A program made the position numbers and the translations under genes. Below the pieces are notes generated by a model. That model had not been told where the DNA came from, made no database searches, and saw nothing but the letters and a program-made list of their open reading frames with translations. Below, in pieces: positions 1 through 11,335 of a stretch of DNA of 64,000 nucleotides (its first letter is position 1; each line of letters begins with the position of its first letter). This stretch comes from Effrenium voratum. Its lineage: Eukaryota > Sar > Dinophyceae > Suessiales > Symbiodiniaceae. The stretch covers positions 336,678 to 400,677 of the forward strand of contig CAUJNA010003748.1 in the NCBI GenBank assembly GCA_963377175.1, given 5' to 3'.

Positions 1-604
1 CACACCCACAAAGGACGCTGGGCCCCCGCGCCGTACCCACCAGTGCGACAATTGTCTCAGACGAAACCTTGCAGCAACTCGTCTCCAGGCCGTTTCCGGC
101 ATTCTGATAGCATGTCAGCTAGCCTCTGCGCACTGAGAATCAAGCTGAAACGCGGCATCAACTTGCGTGGAATTCGGCACAGGTTGACCTTGCAGACCGA
201 CAGCCCCCAATACATCTGCATTTGCAAGCCGAGACAATGCGATGCAACACGGTGTGCTGCCATTCTCTGCCTATGAAGCTGCATGGCCCCAGCCTTGACC
301 AGTCATCGGGCCACCTTCTCCTCCCCAGCTGTAGACTTTCCTCGAAACATGTAACAAAATAGTATTGGGAAGTGCAGAATCATCGCACGTGGCTCGGATT
401 GGCTGTGAGTGAGAGCAGAGCAGCTTGCTGAGCTCACAGCCCAGCCGAATCGAGGGCTAACGAGTGCGAATCTCCAGCAGCTACAGCCTGCAAAGGGCTG
501 CCAACAGCCAATTCCAGATGCTGGATGCACAGCACTGGCCTGCATAACAAAGGCAGCTGGACACGCACGACTTAACGTCAGCCTCGAGCTGCTTGCACTC
601 CGTG

Positions 605-2096
605 CATTCAACGTTGCAGTCCAGTCGTGGGATGCAAGGCACGCCACACAAGGCCCAGGCGGCTCATGAGACTCTTGCAAATGCCCGACTCCAAGCTGCC
701 CTTTGCTGTTGTCACCCCAAGACAGCAGCCTGGCGCTTGCAACTTGCTTGCAACACCCGTGTGGAGGGAGCTTCACAAGGCAAGGCACAAACAGCTGGAG
801 TGCACGGCGGCCTCCCTGCAGCTGAGCACAAAAGCACGAACGCAGCCCCAGCCGCGATGTCCGTCCTCGGGCTGGCCAAATCAATCCAAGAAATCAAAAA
901 AAAAACATGGGACCCTCGTGCACAGCTTGGATTGCAGCTGAGAGTTCTTCTTCCTATGCCTAACCAGGCCATCCCTCAGGCATGGACGTACCCTCTGCCA
1001 GAGTTTCGATGCGACGCGGCCGTAGCCTCGATGCACGGCTCAGGCAGCAATCACTCTCTGCTCATGCCCTCAGCGTCTCAGCGTCCGGCTGCGCACGGAA
1101 CTTGGTCCGGAAACCAAGCCGACCGCTTGCACTGACTCCAAAGGTAAACACCTGCTGCACACAATGCCAGAATGCCAGGTAGAAGCAGGATCACTCCGCC
1201 GGCCTCTCCCTCACTGCTCAAAACGATGCTGAATCCCCCGCCGCAAGCAGCCTTTGCAATTCTCGGCCTGCAGCACATGCGTTTGGAGGCTGGCAGGGTG
1301 GGCTTGGATGCCCCAGCCTCAAAAGCTGCAAGCCCAGATTCTTGTTCGACGTTCGCTGCCGGTAGCGCAGGTGGGAGTGTTTCCCCCAACCTCGTTGCAA
1401 AAACAAAACACAACTTCAGCACAAGCCATTTATAGTGCCTGAGTACACCCATTCAAGCAAGCTGAGGCAGTGTCCCAGTGGTTCCATGTCCTGCTTTTGC
1501 CGACCACTACCGCTTTCGCCTGCATTGTTGCAACCAACCCTTCTGCAAGAGTGTCACATCCTTCTCACTGGTCATTCCTCTCCATGCATCATTCAATATC
1601 CACGTGGGCAGTCTCCCTGTTTCTCTAAACATCGTATGCTCAAAGCAATCCTAGCATCAAGTCGCCTAAACCCTATTGTGCTGTGACTTGATTGCCTGAA
1701 GTCTTCCGGTGCGCTACCACAATATGCCACTCAGAGCGGTTCTTCGCGGAACGCCTAGAACCACGCCTGCACCCGTCCCTAGAAACTTGGTGACCAGAGT
1801 CGGCGTGCTGACCTCGGAATTGCAGCTGCGACCCTCTTCTTGCCAAAGTCTCACTCAGCCCGCGGCATTGGCAGTACTCCCAAGGCCACATGCAGGTCCA
1901 TAGCCCCAGCCTCCGGGCGGACGTACCGCAGTCGCAACTTCAGACACGAAACACCCTGGGTTCCCAGGCTGTACAGGCGGCCATTTCTGGAAACAGCCAG
2001 AGTGTGGGCGCCCAGCATGTCGCTACCAACAGACACCTCACATCTCTCTTGTGCTCGAAGCTTCGGAAAGCAAAGCTTAGCACTAGAACTCAGCAA
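605..2096 (-). CDS. RCC1-repeat protein, several exons (gene A)
   Basis: Separate minus-strand exons each encode an RCC1 propeller blade. At 1953-2039 the reading is EVSVGSDMLGAHTLAVSRNG followed by a LYSLG turn. At 1207-1263 there is KAACGGGFSIVLSSEG. After an AG acceptor at 1152-1154 the next exon starts at 1151 with VFTFGVSASGRLG. At about 605-734 there is LLSWGDNSKGQLGVGHLQ. The blade pattern (alternating Gly, H/S-x-x-x-L and W/F-G motifs) is typical of RCC1-like regulators, which act as guanine exchange factors or protein scaffolds; this protein's partner cannot be told from sequence. The first and last exons were not found. Exon edges are approximate. A second RCC1 gene lies at 26.7-28.0 kb on the same strand. 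Confidence 0.65.
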
Positions 2097-2472
2097 AGCA
2101 CTTGAACTACGTTCACCCTGGATGGAAAAGAGCGTAAGAGATTTGGCACGAAGTCACTGGTACTGCGGGTACCTGGCGAGCTGAAGTTTCGGCAAGCTGA
2201 ACGATTGGATGCATCCAGTGCTGTGCCTTTGGAGTAGACGGGGGTCTTCCGCTGCTTGCGAGCTTTATCTGCATGCGTCAAAATTGAAAAATGGGGAATA
2301 CATTCTGCAAACGATCAAGCTCATCGCCTGGAAAATCCTTACACGGTGACGAACATTCAGAGACAAATCCAGTTCTACTCAATGTTCAACCAAAAGCGAC
2401 CAAGCCTTTGCTCCTGCTCGGACTTGCCTGAAGGCGTTCGAATTGAGACCAAGGAGACAACTGCGTGCCAAT

Positions 2473-2760
2473 TCAAGCTGTGATTTCAGGAATGTTAACT
2501 GACCCCTCAACTTGGACCAAGTCCCTGTTGACCCGATGGCAGACTTGTCCAAATCGCAAAATCGGCACCTTGAGCCCCATTGCCGCTTCATCTTCGCTGT
2601 CGACGTCACCAGACCTCAGTTTCTGCGGTGCCTTCCTCGTGACCGCGGATTTGAGCATCCAGCGACGCATCCGATGAAGCATCACTGCCGCTGGCGGCAG
2701 TCCCAAGGCCTCGGAGTCACCAGTCTGCCTAGCCAGATCCCCGAGATGGGTGTGGCTCAA
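2473..2760 (-). CDS. Possible exon of unknown protein
   Basis: An open minus-strand stretch of 95 codons contains a basic segment (RRWMLKSAVTRKAPQKL) followed by an acidic one (SGDVDSEDEAAMGLK), a pattern more like real coding than chance. No domain was recognised. It overlaps a divergent copy of the dispersed ~100-bp element at its upstream end (2748-2840), so the true exon probably ends before that. It could belong to RCC1 gene A just downstream, or to another gene. Confidence 0.25.
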   Translation of the reverse strand: MSHTHLGDLARQTGDSEALGLPPAAVMLHRMRRWMLKSAVTRKAPQKLRSGDVDSEDEAAMGLKVPILRFGQVCHRVNRDLVQVEGSVNIPEITA

Positions 2761-2840
2761 AATTCAAGAGCTTGGGTTTGCAGGTTTTGGCCTTTGTTTC
2801 CATTTTCCTAGGGGCCATGTTGCCTAATCTCCAGCTCAAA
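2748..2840 (-). repeat. Dispersed ~100-bp TIR element, divergent copy
   Basis: Reads GGGTGTGGCTCAAAATTC at the left and ends in CAGCTCAAA. It aligns along its length with the reverse complement of the clear copies at 6170 and 6867, including the TTTCCATTTNCC core. It is one of eight copies in this window. Confidence 0.5.
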
Positions 2841-4052
2841 CGCGATTGAGCCCAGCACACTTGGTGATCTTGGAGCCAAAGGTTGCAACGTCGCCAGTGG
2901 ATGTGACCACTGCAGAGTGGTACCTCCCCAAAATCCATCCAACGCATATGGCACGTGCAGCTGGCGCTTTTCGCGGCTGGAGCACCAGCTGCAAGCTGTC
3001 CCCACCACTTCGTAACCTCGAGAGCCAGTCGCCAGCCAGTGCAGCTGCGAGGAAAAAGAAAAGTCAGGCCATGATCCTGAAGCCTGAAGCAATGTCTCTC
3101 TGCTGCTAACTCCAACATTTTGTTCTCAGAGTGCTGCCGTTCAGCACTCCACTTACCAGCTGCGGCTTGGCTGCATCCTCCAGGCTCATCCCATCACACC
3201 AGCAAGAACAAGAGTTGCTGAGCTGGCGGCCGCACTACTGCCAATCCCCAGCCGGCCATAGTTGCCGCTTCCCCAGGAATACACCTGAGGCCGCGGCAAA
3301 ACCTCAATTGAAATGGGCTGCACATGTGTTTTCTTATCGTTTTTGCGTCAAAGTTTATCGTTTTACACATTAGATGCATGTTCAACCTTATCGTTTTTTT
3401 TTGCACCTCATCGTTTTACAGGGATTCGCGCATTTTCGGACAACTGCGCGCATCAGCTCTCATAGTGGCTTCAAAGGCTTTCTTCGTCGGACTCACGAGC
3501 AGCAAGCTCCTTCCATGCTTTTCGTTTGCGCTTGCTTGCTTCAATTTGTTTGGCTAGCCTGCGCTCATCAACTGCAATAATGTGTTCCAACGTAGAGTCC
3601 AAGACATGTTCCAACGTAAAAGACAAGTATGCTGTCCATGGCGGGGAGACAAAGGGAAAGCTAGGGTAGAGTGGCTAAGTTCCTCTCAATGGGCAACTCC
3701 TCACGGGCATGGGTTCTGTCAAAAAGCGTTATCGTTTTTGTTATCGTTTTGTTATCGTTTTCAGCGTCGTGACTCGGAAGCCTCTCCCGGGTCTCAATGC
3801 TCCAAGCCATGGTTGTGAACAGGAAGGACGGAAAGGGAGCAAACAAGATTGAGCAAAATGCTAGCAATACGTGCATTCCATGCTCCAAACCTTATCGTTT
3901 TCCAGCACAAACAACACGGAAACACCCAAAAACCTTATCGTTTTTTTTTGCACCTCATCGTTTTACCGGGCTTCGTGATTGTCCAACACAATGTGCGAGA
4001 CTCTTACATCCCGCAAGCACGAGAGTATTGCCAGTACCTCACCTCCATACAT
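2841..4052. other. Gene-poor tract with TTATCGTTTT repeats
   Basis: No convincing exon was seen. The main structure is a run of TTATCGTTTT decamers between 3337 and 3965, described separately. The open frames across it are short and lack recognisable motifs. Confidence 0.5.
3337..3966 (+). repeat. Cluster of TTATCGTTTT decamers
   Basis: The decamer TTATCGTTTT (or a near match) occurs about nine times between 3337 and 3966. Two places carry a longer shared block of about 35 bases (near 3387-3421 and 3931-3966) in which CTTATCGTTTTTTTTT is followed by GCACCTCATCGTTTTAC. A third cluster at about 3728-3763 has three decamers in close tandem. This looks like a local dispersed or duplicated repeat rather than coding sequence. 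Confidence 0.75.
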
Positions 4053-4165
4053 GGCTATGGGTCAAAACCCTGCACCCCCAGTGAACATCCCAATCCCCAC
4101 TAAAATAGACTAAAATGGGTGTTGCACCTACCCCAAAATGGTACCATTGGTGTTGACCCACGGCC
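4053..4165. repeat. Dispersed TIR element, longer variant
   Basis: Begins GGCTATGGGTCAAA and ends TTGACCCACGGCC, so the ends are inverted repeats like the other copies. The middle differs and carries CCAAAATGGTACCA, which the other members share near one end. Confidence 0.55.
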
Positions 4166-4712
4166 ACATGACAGCTCACTCTGCCAGCTGACTGGTCCTG
4201 GCCTCCATGAGTTACATGCATTTTGTCTACAGCGCGAATTCCACCAAAGCTTGAGCCAGCGCAAATAGCCAAACATAGATTGAGAGTGCTGACAGCAGAA
4301 AGCTCCGCGCGTAGGCGGCCAAACAAGTTCGCTTCGGGCGGGCGACGCGTGCTTTTGCCAAATTCCGAGATGAGTTTGCATGTTCTGAGATCTGTGCCTT
4401 GGCACCTAATAATGACATTGAGCACCCAGCTGGCTTGACTCTTGTAGCCTGCATTCTCTGCGCCATGGCAAGGCAATGAGGCCTCTGCAGGCCTTCCGAA
4501 GAGTCAATCTGTGTATTCACAGACCCAAGTTGCAACTGGTTGTTTCCTGAACAAAACCAACACCACACAGGCACTCTCCAACCAAAGCGAATCGAATATT
4601 TCAAGGCAGTGAAAGGCGCAAAATACCGAGCCAGGCACTGAAATGCTCGCTTTCGGATTTTGGATCCGATTCAGTGCGCCGAATCACCGAACCGGCTCCT
4701 TGTCATTCCACC

Positions 4713-5036
4713 CTAGCGTCGACGAGAATCTGAACGTGAACTTCTCCGCTTGCTGCTCCCGCCGCCGCCGTTCTTCAGTGTCACATTTTTCCTCGGATCT
4801 GCGGCACCTTCAAATATTGCAACAAAGCAAACAGCACACGTCGCTCGCTTGCTCCGCCCCTTGATCAATCGGCAATGAGCCTGACTCGTGGCGTTATGAC
4901 ACGAAGCTTTGCAAGCAGAAAATGTAGGCAAGTTACGCTGTGGGGTGACCCTTCCTATCGTCCCGGATCGCCTTGCAGACCGCAAGGCAACAAACAGTGC
5001 TGTGACTCCAGCATTGCTCATGCAAGTGCAGCACAA
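4713..5036 (-). CDS. Possible RS-rich exon of the cold-shock gene
   Basis: The minus strand encodes NVTLKNGGGGSSKRRSSRSD followed by SRRR near 4713-4790. RS/G-rich tails are common in RNA-binding proteins. It lies downstream, on the same strand, of the cold-shock domain exons at 5110-5525 and may be the C-terminal exon of that gene. Exon edges are not resolved; only the segment below about 4800 looks coding. Confidence 0.3.
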   Translation of the reverse strand: MCCTCMSNAGVTALFVALRSARRSGTIGRVTPQRNLPTFSACKASCHNATSQAHCRLIKGRSKRATCAVCFVAIFEGAADPRKNVTLKNGGGGSSKRRSSRSDSRRR

Positions 5037-5109
5037 ATGTGCAGGTTGTCAAAAAGCTGAGCAGCTCAAGCACCCTCAACACGTCGTGAGACTACAAAAA
5101 AAAAAAGAC

Positions 5110-5525
5110 GAACCATTGCGCAACCGGATTGGGTAGGTTCTATGGCCAGGATGATCTGCCTCGTACGTGACCTCGTCGTTGACCCTGAGCTCATCGAATG
5201 GGCAAGCCTTGTTCACAGCTGTGCAGTGGAAGTAGAGGTCCTGTAGGCCATGTGAAGTACATTTGGGTATAGCTCAAAATTAAAGACCTGGGGTTACGCG
5301 TGTTTTCGTCTTTGGTTCCATTTACCAAGGCGCCATTTTGGTACCACGTTTTTGAGCCACAGACGTTTGTCTTGCTTGAGCTCAAAGTCAGACCCCCCAA
5401 GATGAGTTCTTGGAGTTTTTGGCTCTGTGTACCCAGTCCTTGTCATTCACCTTGCCAGTATCTGGCCGAATGAAGCCAAAGCCGGATCCCTGCCGCACCG
5501 CAAGACTTGTAAACATCTCTCTCGC
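5110..5525 (-). CDS. Cold-shock domain RNA-binding protein, two exons
   Basis: The domain is split by one intron. The first exon (about 5525-5451) ends VRQGSGFGFIRPDTGK, with the RNA-binding GFGFI motif, directly before a GTGAAT donor. The second exon starts at 5240 after a CAG acceptor with DLYFHCTAVN and continues CPFDELRVNDEVTYEADH. Joined in order, these match the central strands of the cold-shock fold (GFGF, then FVH-like, then DELxxGDEV), which binds single-stranded RNA or DNA. The intron (5241-5450) contains a copy of the dispersed TIR element. RS/RGG-rich segments lie upstream (5650-6150) and downstream (4713-4790), suggesting an RNA-processing or translation role; that part is inference. 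The domain call rests on order, phase and splice sites fitting together. Confidence 0.7.
5265..5364 (-). repeat. Dispersed TIR element inside cold-shock intron
   Basis: Starts GGGTATAGCTCAAAATTAAA and ends TTTTGAGCCACAGAC. It aligns over about 100 bases with the reverse complement of the 6867 copy, with diverged ends (AGCTCAAA for GGGTCAAA). It lies wholly within the intron between the two cold-shock exons. Confidence 0.65.
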
Positions 5526-5649
5526 CACTGGTGCAGGCCAAAGCTTCTTGCTCAGTCTCGGCCTTGAGGTCCACAATCACCCCTGATGTGCCCCATTCAG
5601 AGAGCGCTTCTCCTGGACGTCCTAACTTTTCCTACAGCCTGAGGCCTCA

Positions 5650-6151
5650 TGCCCAACTCAACCAGAATGCTGCAGTCCTGCTGACCTGCTTCCGCGTCCC
5701 CGGCCCCTGAAGGTGCTCAAGAAACCGGCAGTCTTAAAGAGGAGGAAACCAAATCTGAAAAACAAAACCACCCAGCATTTCTTGCGCCAGCTTGCACCCT
5801 GCCTGCTTCGGCTATCATCGCGCTTGGACCGACGAGGAGAGCGAGAGCGGCCGCGGCCTATGTCGTACTGGTGACCCGAAAAACAGGGAGGTATGATCGA
5901 AGCAAAACATGGAAGCCCATTCATTGGGCAATTACAGGGGGTACTGGATTCCCCCTTCAAAAGTCGCAATGAACTAGTGGCGTCCGTTGAAACTGCCACT
6001 TTTGGAGGTTCCAAAAGCAAAAATGTAGGACACCCTGAGCAGGGCCGCACAACCAAAGAATCACCAACGCCGAGTCTGAGCCTCCTCCCCGCGGTCGAGA
6101 GTCACTCCTTGCACGCACGCGTGAGTTGTTGCTCGCCACAACTCTCCGCAT
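5650..6151 (-). CDS. RS/RGG-rich exons, probably of the cold-shock gene
   Basis: Three minus-strand segments have strongly biased coding: NSRVRARSDSRPRGGGSDSA near 6075-6130, GRGRSRSPRRSKRDDSRSRQ near 5795-5855, and FRGRGRGSRSAG near 5670-5705. Such arginine-serine and arginine-glycine tracts are typical of RNA-binding proteins. They lie just upstream of the cold-shock exons on the same strand. Exon edges are not resolved, and a separate gene is possible. Confidence 0.4.
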
Positions 6152-6169
6152 TTGCGTATGAGATGATGT

Positions 6170-6270
6170 GGCTGTGGGTCAAAAATGCGTACCCGAAATG
6201 GAACCCTGGTAAATGGAAACTTGGACTACAACCTGCAGTCCCCTGCTGGTTTAATTTTTGACCCACACCC
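6170..6270 (+). repeat. Dispersed ~100-bp TIR element
   Basis: Starts GGCTGTGGGTCAAA and ends TTTGACCCACACCC, giving imperfect ~14-bp terminal inverted repeats. The core reads TGGAACCCTGGTAAATGG and then CCTGCAGTCCCCTGCTGG. It is very close to the copies at 6867, 18025 and 24531. Confidence 0.85.
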
Positions 6271-6289
6271 ATGTGATGTCATGTGTCAT

Positions 6290-6530
6290 GATGGATGATG
6301 GGATGTGACTGCATGCCGTGTAGCGCAATGTGACCTTATGAAATACAATATCGAGTCCGCAGTGCAGTGTCATGCACTGTGGTGCTGTGTGATGCCATGC
6401 ACTGCACTGTAGTGTTGTGTGCACGCTAGCCCTCTAGTGCATCCTAGCGTGCTCTAGTCTGCTCTAGTCTGCTCTAGTGCACTCTAGAGTACGCGAAAGT
6501 ACTCTAGTGCACAATTGCAAGGCATACTGT
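6290..6530. repeat. Short tandem motifs (GCTCTAGTCT, CATGCACTG)
   Basis: A stretch rich in TGTGATG and CATGCACTG variants leads into GCTCTAGTCT repeated about three times and CTCTAGTGCAC variants near 6430-6512. It is low complexity and holds no gene. Confidence 0.6.
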
Positions 6531-6866
6531 AGGGCTTTAGTGCCTTGAGCGAAGCCAAATGTGTAATGTCGTCCAACATGAAATTCGCTTCCCAAACTTT
6601 GTCCGACCCCCCCCCCCAACCGGCCCACGTCGCGCGACCCAAAAGCATGCTCCAGTTCCCCCTAGAAACCTACCAAGTCCCTAGAAAACTTGTTGCCCCA
6701 ACCAAATTGCCCCTCGAAAACCCCGCCCACCATATATCTTGGGAACCAGCCCACACTCAAGGCAAGCCAAAACACAGCACCTTAAAGCCAGCCACAAGCA
6801 GGCTGGCCGCCTCTACAATTCGTGAAGGAATCGTGTGCGAAGTGCATTCATGAAGGTGCACTCATT

Positions 6867-6966
6867 GGCTGTGGGTCAAACATATGTACCCAAAATGGAA
6901 CCCTGGTAAACGGAAACATGGACTAAAACCTGCGGTCCCCTGGTGGTTTAATTTTGACCCATACCC
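6867..6966 (+). repeat. Dispersed ~100-bp TIR element
   Basis: Starts GGCTGTGGGTCAAA and ends TTTGACCCATACCC. It is the best-preserved member with those at 18025 and 24531, and only about 600 bases from the 6170 copy in the same orientation. Confidence 0.85.
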
Positions 6967-8436
6967 CATTGACCTCGCATCTTGCGCGCCTGGAGTCGCT
7001 TCGCCGAGGCATTGGACTGATTGCTCCCCGCTAGGAGCCACAAACGGCCTTTGCGGACACGGCAGTCGACATGGACCTGACTCAACACGATCTGATTGCT
7101 GGACTCAGCCCATAAATTAGCTGGAGGGTGCAGGGTGGGGCTATATTGGCGTTGGCACCTGTTTAGGGCTGCAACTTCGGGTTGCAATTTGTGACAATTC
7201 AGCTGGTCCTTACTTTTCGCGCTGGGGTGAAGTCTCAAACGTCACTGACCGTAGGTTCTACGTCCGCTTTGCGGAAGGGAGACTGTGGAACAGTCTTGGT
7301 AAAAGACCGCAAACAATTTGATCTCCTATGTACACTCCCAGCAACTGCTGCTTGGGCTGGGGTTGTCAAAGCAGCAGATCGCGGCCGGTAAATCTAAGAA
7401 GCTAACATCTTCATTTAATGATGTATGCTGAGCCCAGCTACAACTCTACACCATGCACATGGGATTGCATACTTGGAGCAAGAGGTGCAAAAAAAGGATA
7501 TCTGAGACTCTCAGAGTTCAGAATCATGCAGCACCTCCTAGGCTAGAAATTGCAGTGATCTCAAAGGAACGCAGCTTCTAAATCAAGCACAAACGCAAAC
7601 GTCCTCCGCCTCATCTTTCTTCTTGCGGCGCTCCTTCATAACAATATCAGCAATACAGTACACAGCAAGATGCACAACGCTCCTTCTTCTCCTTCTTTTC
7701 GCGAGGCTCCTAAGGTCCCAATCCCTCACATGCTTTGCTGCCAGCCCATTCCCGGCAAAGGCTCCTTCGGCTCCCTTGGCTCCTTCGGCTCCTTCGGCTC
7801 CCTCCTCTCCTTTGCTTCTTTTGGCTCTCTGCCATCCTGGCGCGCCAATTCCGGAGCTCGAACTCCCATGAACATATGCGGAGAAAAGCTGACCTTGCTC
7901 CCAACATGCATCTCGCCGTCTCGCAGTTTTGCACTCAGGCACCTTCGCACGATCCTTCCTGTCCTCGCTCCTTGCCTGGCAAGCATGCACCCGATTCAAT
8001 CGCTGTGTAGTCTACCAATTCATGCTGGTTGGATGTTTCGTAGGGAGCCCATACTTGCAATCAATGAAACACATTCACACCCCAGGCACACGTGCTTCAA
8101 GCCCCTTGAAAGTGGTCAGGCCTTGCCGCCCATATCTTTGCTTTTTGACTTGCTTCGGCCAAAGTCGTCAGTCTGCGCGATACTGCTCGCTTTGCTCACA
8201 ACACGCACGAGAAGCTTGGTTTCTACATCCATACATCCAGCAGCATGCGTGCAGGTGAAGGGCTGCTGGGACAAGGCGTGCATCTCTAACAGAAAGGTGG
8301 CATGCTCACATATGGCACTGGCGCGCCTTGCTTCTTGAGTGACCTGCGGCGGACGCGGTGTGCTGCATGACTCCACGCGTTGATAGCATCACAACATGCA
8401 TCCTCAAGCTTCGCATCAGGCGCGCCCAAATTCTAT
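6967..8436. other. No gene recognised; GGCTCCTTC minisatellite
   Basis: Open frames on both strands at 7583-8340 are driven by low-complexity sequence. Between about 7757 and 7812 the unit GGCTCCTTC is repeated in tandem, which on the minus strand reads as a KEP/GAE-rich chain. Nothing else supports coding. Confidence 0.5.
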
Positions 8437-8645
8437 GTTCAATCTCTAAAAGAAACTAAAAAGAGTCTATAACATAAAATATGTTGTAAGGATTATTTGT
8501 TATCCGCTATATAAGTAGATATTAAGCAACGTCCATGTATAGGAACTTCCATTCCGATTAATCCAATTAAAAACAAACAAAGAGACAAACATATATCCCA
8601 TACCTACGATCTACAAAATAAAACACGATAATTTGTTTACAACAT
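8437..8645. other. Abrupt AT-rich island
   Basis: About 210 bases are much richer in A and T than both flanks, and the edges are sharp. The minus strand has an open, hydrophobic stretch (MGYMFVSLFVFNWIN and onwards) with no recognised family. It may be a fragment of organellar or viral DNA. It carries none of the motifs seen in the viral element at 44-63 kb. Confidence 0.5.
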
Positions 8646-8954
8646 CTGACAAAAGCCTGTGAATTGGCTACAGGCGTGCCTCCAGATTTTGAGCGTCTGA
8701 TTGCTACCTGCCAATGCAATGAGAGCACAATTCAAAACAGGTTCATCGGCAATTCTGTCCTCAGCCTGGCTCATCATCCTGCGACTCTCAGCCCAGCTCG
8801 CGATGAACGGAGCAGGGCAGAACTGAGCTGGCGACTTGTCCATGCGCTTCGCAAACTTCTGCATGTCATCCTGGACATATTATTGGCCCAACCATGCTAC
8901 AAGTTCTGGAGGATGCCAGCTTACTTCCTGGGTATCATGGATTTTCCAAATCGG

Positions 8955-9530
8955 TCAACAACCAGTGCCAGGCTTGAACATGTAATTCAGCCAGCCTGAG
9001 AACAGAGAATGGCCCCACATTTCCGCATTTACCAAAGCATACCTTCGACCAAAAACCTCCATCCGCCATCCTCGGTCTTCCTGAGGCGGTCGTTCAGCTT
9101 GCCGTGAAGGTGGACCACGCGCTCCTTCAGGCTGCACTCCTCTGGGAGCTCCTGGCGAGCGAGGCTTGCCGACACAGCGCTCGCCGCGCGCAAAAAACCG
9201 CGGAGTCCATTGGGCGTGCAGGGCACGAGGCACGTGTTGTTTTTTCTTTTTCTATTCGTCTCAGCCTTTGAGCGCACTCGATTGAGTCTAGGAACTTGTC
9301 CAGACTTCAAGGCTGGAGACATGGGCGCCAATTCTCAGAGTGATCTGGCACCCGACAGCCAGGTGTCGCATGCGACTGGCCATCCTGCCGGCTTGAGAGG
9401 CTGCGTGATGCTTCTGTGACTGTCCGTCGAACACAATGACTTGTCCGTGTGTTCTCTGAATGATGCTGGCAAATTCATCGACAGTATTGCTCATTTCAAC
9501 CAGTATCTTTTTGTCAACGAGGCTTGTGTT
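8955..9530 (-). CDS. Unknown protein, two or three exons
   Basis: Consecutive minus-strand segments look coding. About 9520-9320 reads KKILVEMSNTVDEFASIIQR and then THGQVIVFDGQSQKHHAASQ. About 9232-9040 reads CSLKERVVHLHGKLNDRLRK and then TEDGGWRFLVEG. About 9040-8957 reads AEMWGHSLFSGWLNYMFKPG. Amino-acid use is balanced, unlike the repeats nearby. I recognise no domain. Exon joins were not proved; frames differ between segments, as expected with introns. Confidence 0.4.
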
Positions 9531-11218
9531 GTGTTTGGGTGCACGATTGTCCGCCAACCCTTTCTTCCCAAAAGAGGAGGCGCCTAGGAAGGGTGGAACA
9601 TGTAGAACACACAGATCCTCCAGATTTATCATTTAGGTTCCGCGGGCAAAAATCCATATGGCTGCATGCATTATCCATGCAACCGTGAAGATGCCGGGGA
9701 TGTTGCCTGTTTAGCTCTATTTCATTGTTTTGAATTGTGTAGCTATTGTTGCTTTTCTTGATTTGTTGCTCGATTGCTTTATTATAATCTGATTGTTGCG
9801 CTGGGAGCATGTACAAATGGTGTTGGGGCGAATATAAGTGGGTTTTTGGGCAGCTCGATTCCACCCGGGACAGTCTTAAATGGTCGACACCAACAGCATC
9901 AAAATGGTTGCAGTCAAGAAAATAGCTTTCAGTGGAGGTATATAGATGTTGTGCTGGAAATTGGAACAGCCTAGAGCCAGAATGAGGGGTTGTTGCAAAA
10001 ATTGAAAATTGAGTGTTGCTCGGCACTCAGGGGGTGATGCTTAGCACTCAGGGGGAAGGGGCACTTGGCGGTTCGCTGGTTCATTTCTTTTGCTGGATGG
10101 CCAATTTGGTTTGCATCCTAGCATCGGTGAGTTCGGATTTCTTTAGGGTGTGGTTGAGGTTGGTTACGGTGGATTCAGTGTGGGGTTGACGGTGGGTTTA
10201 GGGATTGGTCGAACGTTGGAGGGTGCATTTAGAGTGGCTTGCTGAGGCCACGGAAACCGCAAAAAGCAACAAAAGCTACGAAAAACCACAGCAAAGCCGC
10301 AAAGCCACAAAAAAAAGCCCGCAAAAGCCCAAAAAGCTACAAATGCCACACAACAAGCAGCATAAATTCCTTAAAACGAAGAACCCAAACTCGCCTTCCC
10401 TTGGTCTTTGCAAATCTTTCATTGAGCAGCTGAAGCGCAAAGATACGGTTTGGAAGCCTTGCTAATACTAAGACTTGATTGTGGAACTGAAAGTGGCTGT
10501 TCCTCAATTTGCATCAAACCTTGAAATCGCAAGCGATTAGCGCAGGAAAATCTGTGCATTTGGAACTTGGTACCCCTCCTCGACCTCGAAGACCCTTTCA
10601 AAGCAACTTCTGCCAGATTCTGTGGGAGGACAAAGGAGGGAGTGTGTCATGTGTCCTAGGGCAAGTGACTGCTTGCCGATATGTCTCCCGAATTCACCTA
10701 AGGTGCAAATTCAAGCGGAAACTGAAACAAATGAGCCATTGATTGCTTTCCCCGAGACTACACCGGAAATTCAGGGTGTGACTGATTCTCTTGTCTTCCC
10801 GAATTGGATTGATCTCGTGTTGGATTTAGACTCGTCGTCCAAATCAAGGGGACCATCTCGTTTTACAGCGCTTTGTTTTCTACGCTTTCAAGCTTGCAAA
10901 TCGCAAGTGTAGCGTGCCACGCTTTGGCAGCTCCAGCTCAAAAAGCACAACTTTTGCCTACAAGTGCAGCACGAAGTGTGCTGTGGCAGCTCCAGCTCGA
11001 AATTCGCTACACAAAAGTTGCACTTCGGTACATGTGCAGCATGTGAAGTGCGCTTTGGCTTGTTCTGGGCTCGTTGCTTTTGGCCCGAAGCCAGTTGCAC
11101 GCACAGCATGACTTGATCTCGTCTGATCTCATTTTGCATCGTGTTCGAGAGGATAAGGAATCCGGGAATCTTAGAGCGGCTGCTCAGCCACTCAGCCACA
11201 GGAAAAACACCACGCAAG

Positions 11219-11335
11219 ATTCTGAATGGCTGCGTGGCTGAGTGGCTGAGCGGCTGAGAGGCTGAGTGGCTGAGTGGCTGAGCGGCTGGGCGGCTGAGTG
11301 GCTGTGTGGCTGAGCGGCTGAGCGACGCTTGTCGA
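11219..11335 (+). repeat. GAGTGGCTGAGCGGCT minisatellite
   Basis: The 8-10-base unit (GAGTGGCT or GAGCGGCT) repeats about twelve times. An inverted pair of the same unit lies just upstream (11187-11205) and a further direct unit at about 11597, so the array could fold. All open frames across it are repeat artefacts. Confidence 0.85.

Noticed and set aside
7583..8338. Overlapping 138- and 222-codon frames
   Set aside because: Driven by the GGCTCCTTC minisatellite and lacking motifs; they conflict on opposite strands.
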